The position numbers were made by a program, and so were the translations under genes. This document shows, in pieces, positions 9,251-19,001 of a stretch of DNA of 64,000 nucleotides. The stretch is from CAZZBK01 sp964652155. GTDB lineage: Bacteria > Planctomycetota > Planctomycetia > Pirellulales > PNKZ01. Location: positions 1-64,000 of the forward strand of contig CAZZBK010000005.1 in assembly GCA_964652155.1 (NCBI GenBank). The letters are read 5' to 3'. How positions within the stretch are numbered: the stretch's first letter is position 1; each line of letters starts with the position of its first letter. The notes below the pieces were generated by a model. That model was not told the DNA's origin, did no database searches, and saw nothing but the letters and a program-made list of their open reading frames with translations.

Positions 9251-9652
9251 TCAGCCGTAATGCTGGGCGGCCAGCGTTGCTGCTTGCGGAGGGGCGATCA
9301 CCCGCAGCCGCGAGACGATCAGCAGCGAAATGGCTCCGCCGAGCAACGCCACGAACGGCGAGCGTTCGCAAAGCGTGCTCACGATCACCGACAGCACGAC
9401 GCTCCCCAGGATAAAAAGCACCGCCGCCTGCTTGGCCCGCGGACGTATGCCCCGCTCGCGACGCCAATCGGCGATCAACGGGCCGAGCGTTCGCGACTCG
9501 ACAAGACGCCGCAAGGCGCGTGGCGACGAGCGGGCAAAACACCACGCGGCCAGCAGCGCGAATGGGGTGGTGGGCACGAGCGGCAACACCGCGCCCACGA
9601 GCGCACAGCCGAGCGAGATCCAACCACCGCAGAGGAGCAACACGCGCGACAC
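9251..9652 (-). CDS. DUF454 (YbaN-like) inner-membrane protein
   Basis: A 133-residue membrane protein of the DUF454/YbaN family, whose function is not established. It shows the family hallmark near the N terminus (GAVLPLVPTTPFALLAAWCFARSS, visible around residues 20-43) and two further hydrophobic segments near 77-113. The start is GTG 9652, supported by AAAAGG 9 nt upstream (plus strand 9662-9667). It is convergent with the esterase gene, 29 bp away. Size and hydropathy are typical. Confidence 0.85.
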   Translation of the reverse strand: MSRVLLLCGGWISLGCALVGAVLPLVPTTPFALLAAWCFARSSPRALRRLVESRTLGPLIADWRRERGIRPRAKQAAVLFILGSVVLSVIVSTLCERSPFVALLGGAISLLIVSRLRVIAPPQAATLAAQHYG

Positions 9653-9926
9653 GACTTATAACCTTTTGAGGATTGGGTCATCGAGGAGAGAAAATCCGCG
9701 CTCCTGTCGCAATCTTAGGTTGCGAATTGCCTTCTCGGTCTTGCATGGCTGATGTGGAATACCACCCTCAGATAAGCCAGGCCCCTCATGGCCCCATCCA
9801 TGTGGGTGGGGGGCATGGACTTGGCATCGAGTCTCCGGCCTCGGCGGCTCGGTTGTGTAGCAGACGGCACCAGAAGCCGTTATTATATAGAGACGGTCCC
9901 ACCTACCATTTCCCGCCCGGTTTGCC

Positions 9927-12377
9927 ATGCTGTCGTTGCTTACCCTACGCCTTGGGTCCCGTTGGCTTGCGCTCGTCGGCGCGGGGATGCTGCTCGTGTG
10001 CCCCGGCGTGGTCGAGGCCGTGGAGGCCTTGCGGGTGACACCCGACAAAGTCTCGCTCCACGACAGCTTCGCCCGGCGGCAGTTGCTCGTGGCCCAAGGT
10101 CAAAAAGACGTCACCACCAGCAGCCAGTTCACATCGAGCAACCCGGCGATCGTCAAGGTCGAGCCGCATGGCTACCTGGTGCCCCAGAGCCCCGGCTCGG
10201 CCCAGGTCACAATTCTCCACGGCGACCAACGCTCGACCGTCGACGTGACGGTCGAATCGTTCGACTCACAACAACGGGTCGACTTCGGCAACGAGATTGT
10301 CCCGCTGCTCACGCGACACGGCTGCAACTCGGGAAGCTGCCACGGCAACGCCAATGGCAAGAACGGGTTTAAGTTGTCGCTGCTGGGTTTCGACGCCGCC
10401 TACGATTACGAACAGATCGTGCTCCGCGCTCGGGGCCGACGTGTGTTCCCGGCTTCGCCCAACGAGAGTCTGTTGCTGCGCAAGGCGGACGGCTCAGTGC
10501 CTCATGGCGGCGGACGCCGCTGGGAAAACGACGAAGAGCCGTATCAGGTCGTCTCGCGCTGGATCGCGCAGGGGATGCCGCGATTGGCTCCCGACGCGCC
10601 CCAAGTGGCGCGGCTGATCGTCGAGCCCGCCGCGCGCATCATGAGCGGCGACGAGCGTCAGCAACTCAGCATCCAAGCCGAGTACACCGACGGTAGCCGG
10701 CGCGACGTGACCCGGCAGAGCGAGTTCAGCAGCAACTTTGATGTCGTCGCGGCGGTTGACCCGGCGGGCACGGTCCGCACCGTGGGGCGCAGCGGCGAGG
10801 CGACGATTATGGTCCGTTATGTCGGCAAGATTGGCGTGTTCCGCGCCATCGTGCCGCATGGCCCCACGCTGGACAAGGTGGCCGGCTTCAGCGAGCGAAA
10901 CTACGTCGACAAGCACGTCGCGGCCAAGTGGCGTCAGTTGGGACTCAAGCCCTCGCCGCTCGCCAACGACGAAACGTTTTTGCGTCGCGTGACGCTCGAC
11001 ATCGCCGGCCGACTGCCGACGATCGACGAGGCGCGGGCCTATCTGGCCGACAAGAACCCCAGCAAGCGTGACGCACTGGTCGATCGCCTGCTCGACTCGC
11101 CTGACTACCCGGCCTACTTTGCCCTGAAGTGGAGCAGCATCCTCCGCAACTCGAAGCTCGCCGGGGCGGACGAGGTGGCCTACGCATTCCATCAGTGGAT
11201 CAAAACCTCGATTGCCCAGAATCGTCCGTACGACGAGTTTGTGCGGGGTGTCGTGGCGGCCTCGGGCGAGTGGCAAGACGCGCCGGCCATTAACTGGTTC
11301 TGGCAGATGCGCGACGACTCGTTGCACCAGCCCACCGCAGATACCGCGCAGGTGTTTCTCGGCATCCGGCTGCAATGTGCCCGCTGCCACCATCATCCTT
11401 ACGAGCGTTGGGGCCAGGACGACTACTATGGCTTGGCCGGCTTTTTTACTCGGCTCGGTCGCAAGAGTTTCGGCCAGCCGCCGCCGTACTTTGCCGCCAG
11501 CAAGGTGACGACCGGCGAGCGCAACCCGCTGACGGGTCAACCGCCTGAGCCCAAGTACCTTGACGGCGCGGTCGTGAACGTCTCGCCCGATCAGGACCCG
11601 CGCCACGCCTTGGTCGACTGGATGGCGCGCGCTGACAATCCGTTCTTTGCCCGCACGCTCGTGAACCGGATGTGGGGGCACTTTTTTGGCCGAGGCATCG
11701 TTGAGCCTGTCGACGACATGCGTGACACGAACCCGCCGAGCAACCCCGAGTTGCTCGCCGCCCTGACGCAGGACTTCATCGAGCGCAAGCTCGACGTGAA
11801 GCACGTCATTCGCACGCTGGCCACGAGCAACGCCTACGCGCTCGACAGCGTCCCGACGGTCGACAATCAGAGCGACACGCAAAACTTTGCCCGGTTCTAC
11901 GGCCGCCGATTGATCGCCGAGGTGCTGCTCGACGCGGTCGATCAGACCTGCGGCACGCGCACCCGTTTCGATCGTTCGGGGAGCGAGGCGCGGGCCGTCG
12001 ACTTGCCCCACGAAGGTTTTGGCTCCTACTTCCTCGACACCTTCGATCGACCCAAGCGGGTCTCGGGTTGCGAGTGCGAACGCTCGAGCGCCGCGACGCT
12101 GGGACAGGTGCTGCTGCTCTCGAACTCGGGCGAAATCGAAAGCAAGCTCTCGTCCGGCGACGGGCTCATCGACCGCGCCGTAAAAGCGAAGCGTCCGGTG
12201 GCCGAGGTGATCGACGACATGGTCCTGGCGGCATTTGCTCGCATGCCGCACGAGACGGAGAAGAAACGCCTTGTGCAATACGTGGAAAAAGCCGCGGACG
12301 AAGCCCAACGTCGGCAGGCGTTCGAGGACGTGCTGTGGACCTTGTTGAACTCGAAGGAATTTCTGTACAACCATTAA
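9927..12377 (+). CDS. DUF1549/DUF1553 protein with Ig-like and haem-motif regions
   Basis: A large exported protein, 816 residues, of the planctomycete PSCyt2/PSD1 class, whose biochemical role is not established. Order: signal peptide (to about residue 30); a bacterial Ig-like (Big2-type) domain at about 33-110; a cysteine motif CNSGSCH (Cys133, Cys138, His139), a CX4CH spacing instead of canonical CXXCH; a second Big-like segment; DUF1549 from about 310 with the CARCH haem-type motif at 484-488; and DUF1553 near 570-810 (VNRMWGHFFGRG). It begins an operon with a DUF1501 gene 79 bp downstream and a PPC-domain gene. Haem binding is inferred from motifs only. Confidence 0.92.
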   Translation: MLSLLTLRLGSRWLALVGAGMLLVCPGVVEAVEALRVTPDKVSLHDSFARRQLLVAQGQKDVTTSSQFTSSNPAIVKVEPHGYLVPQSPGSAQVTILHGDQRSTVDVTVESFDSQQRVDFGNEIVPLLTRHGCNSGSCHGNANGKNGFKLSLLGFDAAYDYEQIVLRARGRRVFPASPNESLLLRKADGSVPHGGGRRWENDEEPYQVVSRWIAQGMPRLAPDAPQVARLIVEPAARIMSGDERQQLSIQAEYTDGSRRDVTRQSEFSSNFDVVAAVDPAGTVRTVGRSGEATIMVRYVGKIGVFRAIVPHGPTLDKVAGFSERNYVDKHVAAKWRQLGLKPSPLANDETFLRRVTLDIAGRLPTIDEARAYLADKNPSKRDALVDRLLDSPDYPAYFALKWSSILRNSKLAGADEVAYAFHQWIKTSIAQNRPYDEFVRGVVAASGEWQDAPAINWFWQMRDDSLHQPTADTAQVFLGIRLQCARCHHHPYERWGQDDYYGLAGFFTRLGRKSFGQPPPYFAASKVTTGERNPLTGQPPEPKYLDGAVVNVSPDQDPRHALVDWMARADNPFFARTLVNRMWGHFFGRGIVEPVDDMRDTNPPSNPELLAALTQDFIERKLDVKHVIRTLATSNAYALDSVPTVDNQSDTQNFARFYGRRLIAEVLLDAVDQTCGTRTRFDRSGSEARAVDLPHEGFGSYFLDTFDRPKRVSGCECERSSAATLGQVLLLSNSGEIESKLSSGDGLIDRAVKAKRPVAEVIDDMVLAAFARMPHETEKKRLVQYVEKAADEAQRRQAFEDVLWTLLNSKEFLYNH

Positions 12378-12385
12378 TCGTGTGT

Positions 12386-12420
12386 CGTGCCCTTCGCCGC
12401 CCAGGCGGTCGATGGGCACG
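12386..12420 (+). promoter_or_regulatory. Intercistronic stem-loop
   Basis: CGTGCCC (12386-12392) pairs with GGGCACG (12414-12420), with an inner CCGCC/GGCGG helix. No T-run follows, so it is more likely an mRNA-processing or stability element than a terminator. It sits between the DUF1549/DUF1553 gene and the DUF1501 gene. Confidence 0.4.
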
Positions 12421-12456
12421 TACTCATTGAACTGAATTGCTGAAGGAGTCTTGGCC

Positions 12457-13785
12457 ATGTTGAATGTACTTGGAACCGCGCGGCGCATGTGCGACGGCAT
12501 CTCGCGGCGCGACATGCTGCGCGTCGGATCGTTGGCCATCGGCGGCTTGTCGCTCCCCGAGTTGTTGCGGGTGCGGAGCGAAGCGCGGGCCGCGGGGCGC
12601 TCGACCAAGGACACGGCTGTGATCCTGATCTGGCAGGCGGGCGGACCGAGCCACATCGACATGTACGACCTCAAGCCGCAAGCGCCCAGCGAGTACCGCG
12701 GCGAATTCAAGCCGATCGAGTCGAACGTTCCCGGCACGATGATCAGCGAGCACTTGCCGCTCCAGTCGCGGATCATGGACAAGCTGTCGATTGTTCGCAG
12801 CGGCACGCATACCAACCCGGGTCACGGCATGGGCTCGCAGTGGATGCTCACCGGCTGGCAGCCCACGGTCGAGGTGAATGACAACATTTACCCGGCCTGC
12901 GGCGCGGTCGTGTCGCGGCTCAAAGGGGCGAATCAAAGCGGCGTCCCCGCCTACTGCACGCTCCCCCGTCAGACGCCGTTCAGCAAGGCCGCGTACCTTG
13001 GCGCGTCGTACAACCCATTCTCGCCCGACAGCGACCCGAGCGCCGACAACTTCGAGGTCCGCAATCTCAAGTTGCCATCGCGCGTCGACGAGGGTCGCAT
13101 GGTTCGCCGCCGCGAGTTATTGGCCGACGTCGACAAAATTCGCCGCGACATCGACACCCAAGGGACGATCGCCGGGCTCGACAAGTTCTACGTCGACGCG
13201 ATCGAGATGGTCACGAGCAACAAGGCGCTCGCCGCTTTCGACATCGCCAAGGAAGACGCCAAGCTGCGTGACGAGTACGGCCGCAACGACCTCGGCCAGA
13301 GTTGCTTGCTCGCCCGGCGATTGGTCGAGGCGGGCGTCAGTTACGTCACGATTCAAGCGGGCGGCGGCTGGGATACCCACGCCAACAATTTCAGCGAACT
13401 GAAAAACAAGCTGCTGCCAAAATACGACCGCGCCGTGATGGCGCTCGTGAACGACTTGCAGCAGCGCGGGCTTGCCGAGCGTGTGCTGGTCATGGCGATG
13501 GGCGAGTTCGGCCGCACGCCGAAGATCAACCCCGGCTCGGGACGCGACCACTGGCCCGGCGCCATGTCGGTGCTCTACGCCGGCGGCGGGCTCAAGATGG
13601 GGCAGGTCATCGGCTCGACCGACGCCCGCGCCGAGTACCCGAACTCGCGCCCCTGCTCGCCCGGCGACCTGCTCGCGACCATGTATCATGTGCTGGGGGT
13701 TGACCACCATCATGTGTTCTACGATCAAGCTCAACGGCCGATGCCTGTGTTGCCGCAAGGTGCTCCGATCAGCGAGTTGATTTAA
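12457..13785 (+). CDS. DUF1501 family protein (exported, Tat-like signal)
   Basis: A 442-residue DUF1501 protein; the family shares the alkaline-phosphatase/sulfatase-like fold and is almost always encoded next to DUF1549/DUF1553 genes, but no reaction is established. The N terminus carries a Tat-type SRRDMLRVG followed by a hydrophobic stretch. Family landmarks are WQAGGPSHIDMYDLKP near residue 60, AGGGWDTHANNF and GEFGRTPKINPGSGRDHWP, whose Asp/His residues correspond to metal-ligand positions of the fold. ATG 12457 has GAAGGAG at 12442-12448. The next gene starts one base after its stop. Confidence 0.93.
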   Translation: MLNVLGTARRMCDGISRRDMLRVGSLAIGGLSLPELLRVRSEARAAGRSTKDTAVILIWQAGGPSHIDMYDLKPQAPSEYRGEFKPIESNVPGTMISEHLPLQSRIMDKLSIVRSGTHTNPGHGMGSQWMLTGWQPTVEVNDNIYPACGAVVSRLKGANQSGVPAYCTLPRQTPFSKAAYLGASYNPFSPDSDPSADNFEVRNLKLPSRVDEGRMVRRRELLADVDKIRRDIDTQGTIAGLDKFYVDAIEMVTSNKALAAFDIAKEDAKLRDEYGRNDLGQSCLLARRLVEAGVSYVTIQAGGGWDTHANNFSELKNKLLPKYDRAVMALVNDLQQRGLAERVLVMAMGEFGRTPKINPGSGRDHWPGAMSVLYAGGGLKMGQVIGSTDARAEYPNSRPCSPGDLLATMYHVLGVDHHHVFYDQAQRPMPVLPQGAPISELI

Positions 13786-13786
13786 C

Positions 13787-15931
13787 GTGAAGACGTTGCG
13801 ATGGTGCCTGTCGTGGCTCGTGGCTCTCGGCTTGCTCGTCTCGACTGCTGGGGCCGAGCTGCCGGTGATTCGCTTCGATCGGTTGCAACCGCTCGGCGGC
13901 GCGGTCGGCTCGACCATCGAGGTCGAGGCCAAAGGGAAAGACGCCGAAGAGGTCAAGGCCCTCCTGTTTGACCACCCCGGCCTCAAGGCCGAGTTCGTCA
14001 AAGATCAACGCTTCAAAATCACGGTTGCGGCTGATGTGCCGGCCGGGACCTATGACGTGCGGTTGGTCGGCCGCTTTGGCGTCAGCAATCCGCGGCTGTT
14101 CAGCGTCTCGCGCGGACTCGTTGAGCTGAGCGACCAAGAGCCCAACAACACGCCTGACAAGGCGCAGCCCATCGAACTCAACGCAGTGGTCAACGGCGCG
14201 AGCGACAGCAATGGCCAGGACGTGTTTCGACTCGCGCTTGCCAAGGGGAAGCGCGTCACGATCGAGTGCGAGGCCGGCAAGCTCGACAGCGATCTCGACG
14301 CCACGCTGATCGTCACAGCCGCCGACGGACGCATCCTGGCGACGAACAGCGACTATTTCGGCCGCGACCCGTTCGTCGATTTCATCGCGCCCGAGGCGGG
14401 CGAGTACCTGCTGATTGTGCACGATTTGTCGTATCGCGGCGGGCTACCGTATCGGCTCGTGGTCACCGATCAGCCGCACGTCGAGAACATTTATCCGCGC
14501 GTGGTCGAGGTGGGCAAGACCGTCGAGCTCACCGCCTACGGACGGAATTTTGGCACGGCCGGCAAACCCTCGTCGCTCGCTATCGATGGTCAAAAGCTGG
14601 ATGAGTACAAATTCAACTACACGCCCCCGGCCGACAGCCTGACGCGCGGCGGCTACTCGTTCAGTGCGCATCCGACCGACCATTCGGTGCTGCCGACCGC
14701 CGCCACCTGCACGCTCGTCGGCGAGCAGCTTCGCGTGCCGATCGGTCCGGGTGCGTTGCGACCACAGCCGATCATGTTCTCGTCCACGAGCGTGACGCTC
14801 GACCGGGAACCGAACGACGACTCGGCGAAGCCACAAGAGCTGACGTTGCCCGTGGCCCTGAGCGGGCGATTCGACTCTCCACGCGACGCCGACTGGTTTA
14901 CCTTCGTGGCACCCGACAACGGTAGTTACTCGATCGAGGTGTACTCCGAGCGGATTGGCGGCCGCGCCGACCCGTTTGTCGTGGTTGTCGATGAGAAGGA
15001 CAATCGCGTCAGCGAGTTGGACGACTTTGGCACGCGCTCGCAGGCGTTCGACGGCCATCTGCGCGACCCGGTGGGGAGTGTGAACCTGAAGAAAGGGGAG
15101 CGCTACCGGCTCTTGGTGCAAGATCGCTATAGCCGCGGTGGGGCCCGGTATCAGTACGTGCTCACCGTGCGGCAGCCGGTCAGCGACTTCTTCGTGGCCG
15201 CCATTCATCGCGAGAACCAGGAGCCCGCGGGCTTGAACGTCCTCCGTGGCGGCGCGACGCACATCGATCTGTTTGTGCAGCCGCGCGACGGTTACAACGG
15301 CCCGATCACGATCACGGCCGAGGGGTTGCCCAAGGGGGTCCACTGCGTGCCGACGCATTTGTTGAACGACACCCGCTCGGGGCTCGTCGTGTGGGCCGAC
15401 GCCGACGCTCCTGAGTGGACGGGCCTCATTCGACTCTTCGCGGTCGGCCAGCGTGGCGACGAGACGCTTCGACATGAGGTCCGGCCGCACACGAAGGTCT
15501 GGAACAATCAGAACATGAATTCGAGCCGCGCGATGCGCGACCTTGCGCTCGGCGTGCGCGACGCGGCCCCGTTCAGCTTACGGTTCGAACCCGCCGAACT
15601 CACGGCCGAGCAGGGGAGCAAGCCGGACGTGAAGGTCAAGGCCGAGCGGATCGCAGCCGACTTCAAGGCCGAGATCAAATTGCAAAGCGTCGGCAACCTG
15701 CCGGGCAATATCAAGTTGGCCGACGCGACGATCAACTCGAGTCAGCCGGAGCGTGTCGTGTCGCTCGATTTGAGCGCGGCCCGGCCAGGGGTGTACACGT
15801 TCTTTGTGCAGGGGCAAGCTCAGGTGCCGTTCAGCAAGGAGGCGGACGCGAAGAGCCGTCCAAACACGCTGGTCACGCTCCCCAGCCGCCCCATCACGGT
15901 GACCGTGACCGCCAAGAGCGCGGCAAAGTAA
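13787..15931 (+). CDS. Secreted protein with two PPC (pre-peptidase C-terminal) domains
   Basis: A 714-residue exported protein of unknown activity. A signal peptide (MKTLRWCLSWLVALGLLVST) is followed by a beta-rich region, a PPC-type domain starting at EPNNTPDKAQPI (about residue 122), an IPT/Ig-like segment from about 230, a second PPC domain starting at REPNDDSAKPQ (about 342) and a beta-sandwich C terminus. PPC domains usually attach to secreted enzymes, but no catalytic domain is visible. The start is GTG 13787, one base after the DUF1501 stop, so translation is probably coupled. The gene closes the operon ahead of a terminator. Confidence 0.88.
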   Translation: MKTLRWCLSWLVALGLLVSTAGAELPVIRFDRLQPLGGAVGSTIEVEAKGKDAEEVKALLFDHPGLKAEFVKDQRFKITVAADVPAGTYDVRLVGRFGVSNPRLFSVSRGLVELSDQEPNNTPDKAQPIELNAVVNGASDSNGQDVFRLALAKGKRVTIECEAGKLDSDLDATLIVTAADGRILATNSDYFGRDPFVDFIAPEAGEYLLIVHDLSYRGGLPYRLVVTDQPHVENIYPRVVEVGKTVELTAYGRNFGTAGKPSSLAIDGQKLDEYKFNYTPPADSLTRGGYSFSAHPTDHSVLPTAATCTLVGEQLRVPIGPGALRPQPIMFSSTSVTLDREPNDDSAKPQELTLPVALSGRFDSPRDADWFTFVAPDNGSYSIEVYSERIGGRADPFVVVVDEKDNRVSELDDFGTRSQAFDGHLRDPVGSVNLKKGERYRLLVQDRYSRGGARYQYVLTVRQPVSDFFVAAIHRENQEPAGLNVLRGGATHIDLFVQPRDGYNGPITITAEGLPKGVHCVPTHLLNDTRSGLVVWADADAPEWTGLIRLFAVGQRGDETLRHEVRPHTKVWNNQNMNSSRAMRDLALGVRDAAPFSLRFEPAELTAEQGSKPDVKVKAERIAADFKAEIKLQSVGNLPGNIKLADATINSSQPERVVSLDLSAARPGVYTFFVQGQAQVPFSKEADAKSRPNTLVTLPSRPITVTVTAKSAAK

Positions 15932-15953
15932 GCCGCGCCCGCGGCATTTTTTT
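15932..15953 (+). terminator. Rho-independent terminator of the DUF1549-DUF1501-PPC operon
   Basis: The stem GCCGC/GCGGC (15932-15936 with 15941-15945, loop GCCC) is followed at once by ATTTTTTT. It begins at the base after the stop codon. The stem is short but GC-only and the U-tract is good. Confidence 0.65.
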
Positions 15954-16168
15954 GCCGGGGCGACTCTCGGCTCGGCCGACCGTGCCGGCTGTAACGATTG
16001 CGCCGGCAAATGAATGTCGTGCAACGAACAATCGCGGCGGGCACGAGGGCATTTTCGTTGAGAGGCTCGGCGAGCGAATTAGTCTCGAAGCATAGAGGGC
16101 TTGGTCGAGCGTTGCGGCGAGCTCCTTGCAGAGTCGTTCGCAACGCGCCAGGTCACTCGAGTTTCATA

Positions 16169-17390
16169 ATGCCCGCTCGCTCCTCTCGTTCGGATCACTC
16201 GATCATGCCGTGGTTGATTGTCATTTTAGGAACGCTCTACATCATCAGCTTTGCGGCGATGCAGGCCGTCGGTCTGCGCGTGACGGTGCCGTTGTCGTTC
16301 GTGATGGTGGCCCTGTCGATGTTCGCGCCGTTGGCGTGGTTTCTGGTGTCGTTGGCGCGGCGGGCCGAGTCCCAAGCCTGGTTTCAGTCGCGGCGTGGTG
16401 CCGCGGCTGCCGTCGTCGCGGGCTTTGCCATCTTGATGAGCTACCAGTACACCTCGGTGCTCTACCTTGGGTTCGTGCTGTTCGCCCTGCTGCCCATCGC
16501 CAGCGTCGCTTGGTGGCGGGCTGAACAGCAAAGCAAACGCGAGTTTCTGGCCACTGGCTTTGCGCTCTTTTTAGGCTATGGCGTGGTGTGGAACCTGAAC
16601 TATCTGGCCACCCGTTACATCGGTGCCCAGACGTTCGATTCGCAGTTGCTGCGACTGGAGGGGACGCTGTTCTCGTCGCTGTTGGGCGTTGCGCAGATGA
16701 AAGGCATGTATCCGCTGATCCACAACACATTGATCATCAAGCTGCTGGAAAATGCCTACAGCTTTCTGTTCACCGAGTTGTTCATCGTGTTGTTCTTGCT
16801 GAAAAATCAGGCCGAGCGGGCGGAACTGCTCATCACGACGTTTGGATGTTACGTTGTGGGCGTGATCTGCTTTTTGTTCCTGCCCGCGTATGGCCCCATG
16901 CTCATGAAACCGCAACTGTTGAACCCGGCCATGCATGGCGGCGATACGCATTCGCTGTTGCAGGTGATGGTCCGCGAACTGCGTGCGACCGTGCTGACGC
17001 CACGCGATCTGCACGGCTTTAGTTACTTTGGCTCGATACCCAGCATGCACGTCACGATGGCGGTGCTCATGCAGATGTATTTGTGGCGCAAGGGCCCGGC
17101 CTTCTGGAGCATGTTGCCCATCAATCTGCTGATGATCGTCAGCACCGTGGTGCTGGGGTGGCATTATCTGATTGATGTGTTTGCCGGGCTGGCCTTGGCG
17201 CTGATCGCCTGCATGGTGCAACAGCCCGTGGCGTCGCTGATCGATCGTTGTTCGAAACATCTGGGGCGGATCACGCACCTGCGCGAAATGGTCGATGCAC
17301 TCGGTCCGGCCCGGGTGATGAACCTGTTCTGGCGCCGCGAATCCGGCCCGAAAGCCGAGCGAATGCAAGTCTCGACCCCGACCCGCTCGC
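16169..17390 (+). CDS. PAP2-superfamily membrane phosphatase/phosphotransferase (PAP2_3-like), 3' end in gap
   Basis: An integral membrane protein of the type-2 phosphatidic acid phosphatase superfamily, closest in appearance to the PAP2_3 group that includes inositolphosphoryl-ceramide-synthase-like enzymes. About ten hydrophobic segments are visible from residue 13 on. The catalytic pieces are SIPSMHV (His294) and VVLGWHYLID (His332, Asp336), matching the last two PAP2 motifs with PSMH in place of PSGH. The frame runs into the N gap after a charged tail, so the true stop is unseen. ATG 16169 and ATG 16205 are both possible starts; neither has a strong ribosome binding site. Substrate is unknown. 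Confidence 0.85.
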
Positions 17391-17490
17391 NNNNNNNNNN
17401 NNNNNNNNNNNNNNNNNNNNNNNNNNNNNNNNNNNNNNNNNNNNNNNNNNNNNNNNNNNNNNNNNNNNNNNNNNNNNNNNNNNNNNNNNN
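17391..17490. other. Assembly gap, 100 N
   Basis: A run of exactly 100 N. Unlike the first gap its flanks share no sequence. It hides the 3' ends of two convergent genes, the PAP2 gene on the left and leucyl aminopeptidase on the right. Confidence 0.98.
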
Positions 17491-18968
17491 ATCTCGACAA
17501 GCGTGCGGACGAACATGCCGCTGGCACCGCCGTCGACCCAGGGCTTGGCCTTGTCGCTGAACGCGGGCCCGGCAATGTCTAAATGCACCCACGGGGTACC
17601 AGCGACGAACTCCTCAAGGAACTTGGCGGCGGTAATCGCGCCGCCGGCGCGACCTTCGCCCACATTGCGAATGTCGGCCACTTGGCTGTTGATCAGCTCG
17701 CGATAGTCGGCCAAGCGGTGATCGGCGAACATCGGCAACTGCCAAATCGGTTCGCCGCAGTCGCGCCCCAATCGCATGACCTGATCGCACCAACTCTGAT
17801 CGTTGGTCATTGCGCCGGCCACGTCGTTGCCGAGCGCCACGACACACGCGCCGGTGAGTGTCGCCAGATCGACAATGCGCTGCGCGCCGCGGCTCACAGC
17901 CACGTCGAGCACGTCGGCCAGCACGAGTCGTCCTTCGGCGTCGGTGTTTTGCACCTCGATCGTGCGACCGTTGCGGGCCTTTAAGACGTCGCCGAGCTTC
18001 ATGGCCGTCCCGCTGGGCATGTTCTCGACCAGGCCGACCAGGCCAATGACATTCAACGGCAGCTTGAGCCGGGCGATGGCGAGCATCGCGCCGACGACCG
18101 TGGCCGCGCCCGACATGTCGCACTTCATGCTCAACATGCCGTCGTTGGGTTTGAGCGACAGGCCGCCCGAGTCGAACGTGACCCCTTTGCCGACCAAGGC
18201 GATGGGGTCCTGGTCCTTCGGTCCGCCACGGTGCTCCAAGATCACGAGCCGGGGTGGTCGCTCGGAACCCTTGGCGACCGCGAGCAGCGAGCCGCAGCGT
18301 TCGGCTTCGAGCCGCGACTGATCCCAAACCTCGCACGGAATGTTGAACTGTTTGGCCAAGGCGGCGGTTTGATTGGCGAACGACTCGGGATAAATGTCTT
18401 GCGGCGGCTCGTTGATCAGTCGGCGCGTGAGGTTCACGCTTTGGCCCAAGATCACGCCGCGCTCGACCGCCGCTGTGTCGGTGGTGCTCCAGAGCAGCTT
18501 GCCGATCGGGTAGCGAGATTTTTTCTCTTTGTACAAGTCTTGTCCGACGCAGCCGCTGAGCGCGCCGGCGACGGCATGCTCGATCAACTCGGCCTTTACG
18601 TTGTCGTCGAGGTACACGGCCACGATGAGCCGAGCCTTGCCTGACAAGGCCTTGGTGGCGGTCGCGGCGGCTCGATAAGCGACGGCTCGATCGTAACTCG
18701 CGGCGCTGCCAAGCCCGACGACGATGGCCAGCGGTGCCTTGATCCCCGCGGGGGCGTGCAGGGGCACGACCTCATACGGCTTGCCGGTGATTTCCTGCCG
18801 CTGCTGGAGCTTGCCGAGCAACCCGGCGGTCGCGCGGTCGAGTTGCTCGGCCGCGCCGCTCAAGGGACGATCGTTGAACACGCCGACGACAACGGCGTCG
18901 GCCTCGACGGTGGCGAGTGGTGTGTTGAGGGCCGATACGGCGGTGAGACTCAGCGATTCATGGCTCAT
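17491..18968 (-). CDS. pepA: Leucyl aminopeptidase (M17 family), C terminus in gap
   Basis: A cytosolic two-metal aminopeptidase that removes N-terminal residues from peptides. The catalytic half shows GKGVTFDSGGLSLKP (metal-binding Lys and Asp), MKCDMSGAA and the M17 signature NTDAEGRL. The visible part is 492 residues and ends in GMFVRTLVE at the gap. In this family that segment is almost the C terminus, so probably only a few residues are lost. ATG 18968. It lies 33 bp downstream of mtnA on the same strand, so uxs-mtnA-pepA may be co-transcribed, although the three functions are unrelated. Confidence 0.93.
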
Positions 18969-19001
18969 GAGCGTTTTGCCTGGTGCGAGAAAAAATGACG
19001 T

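Noticed and set aside
10494..12815. 773-codon minus-strand frame
   Set aside because: It spans two well-supported plus-strand genes in antisense and shows no domain.
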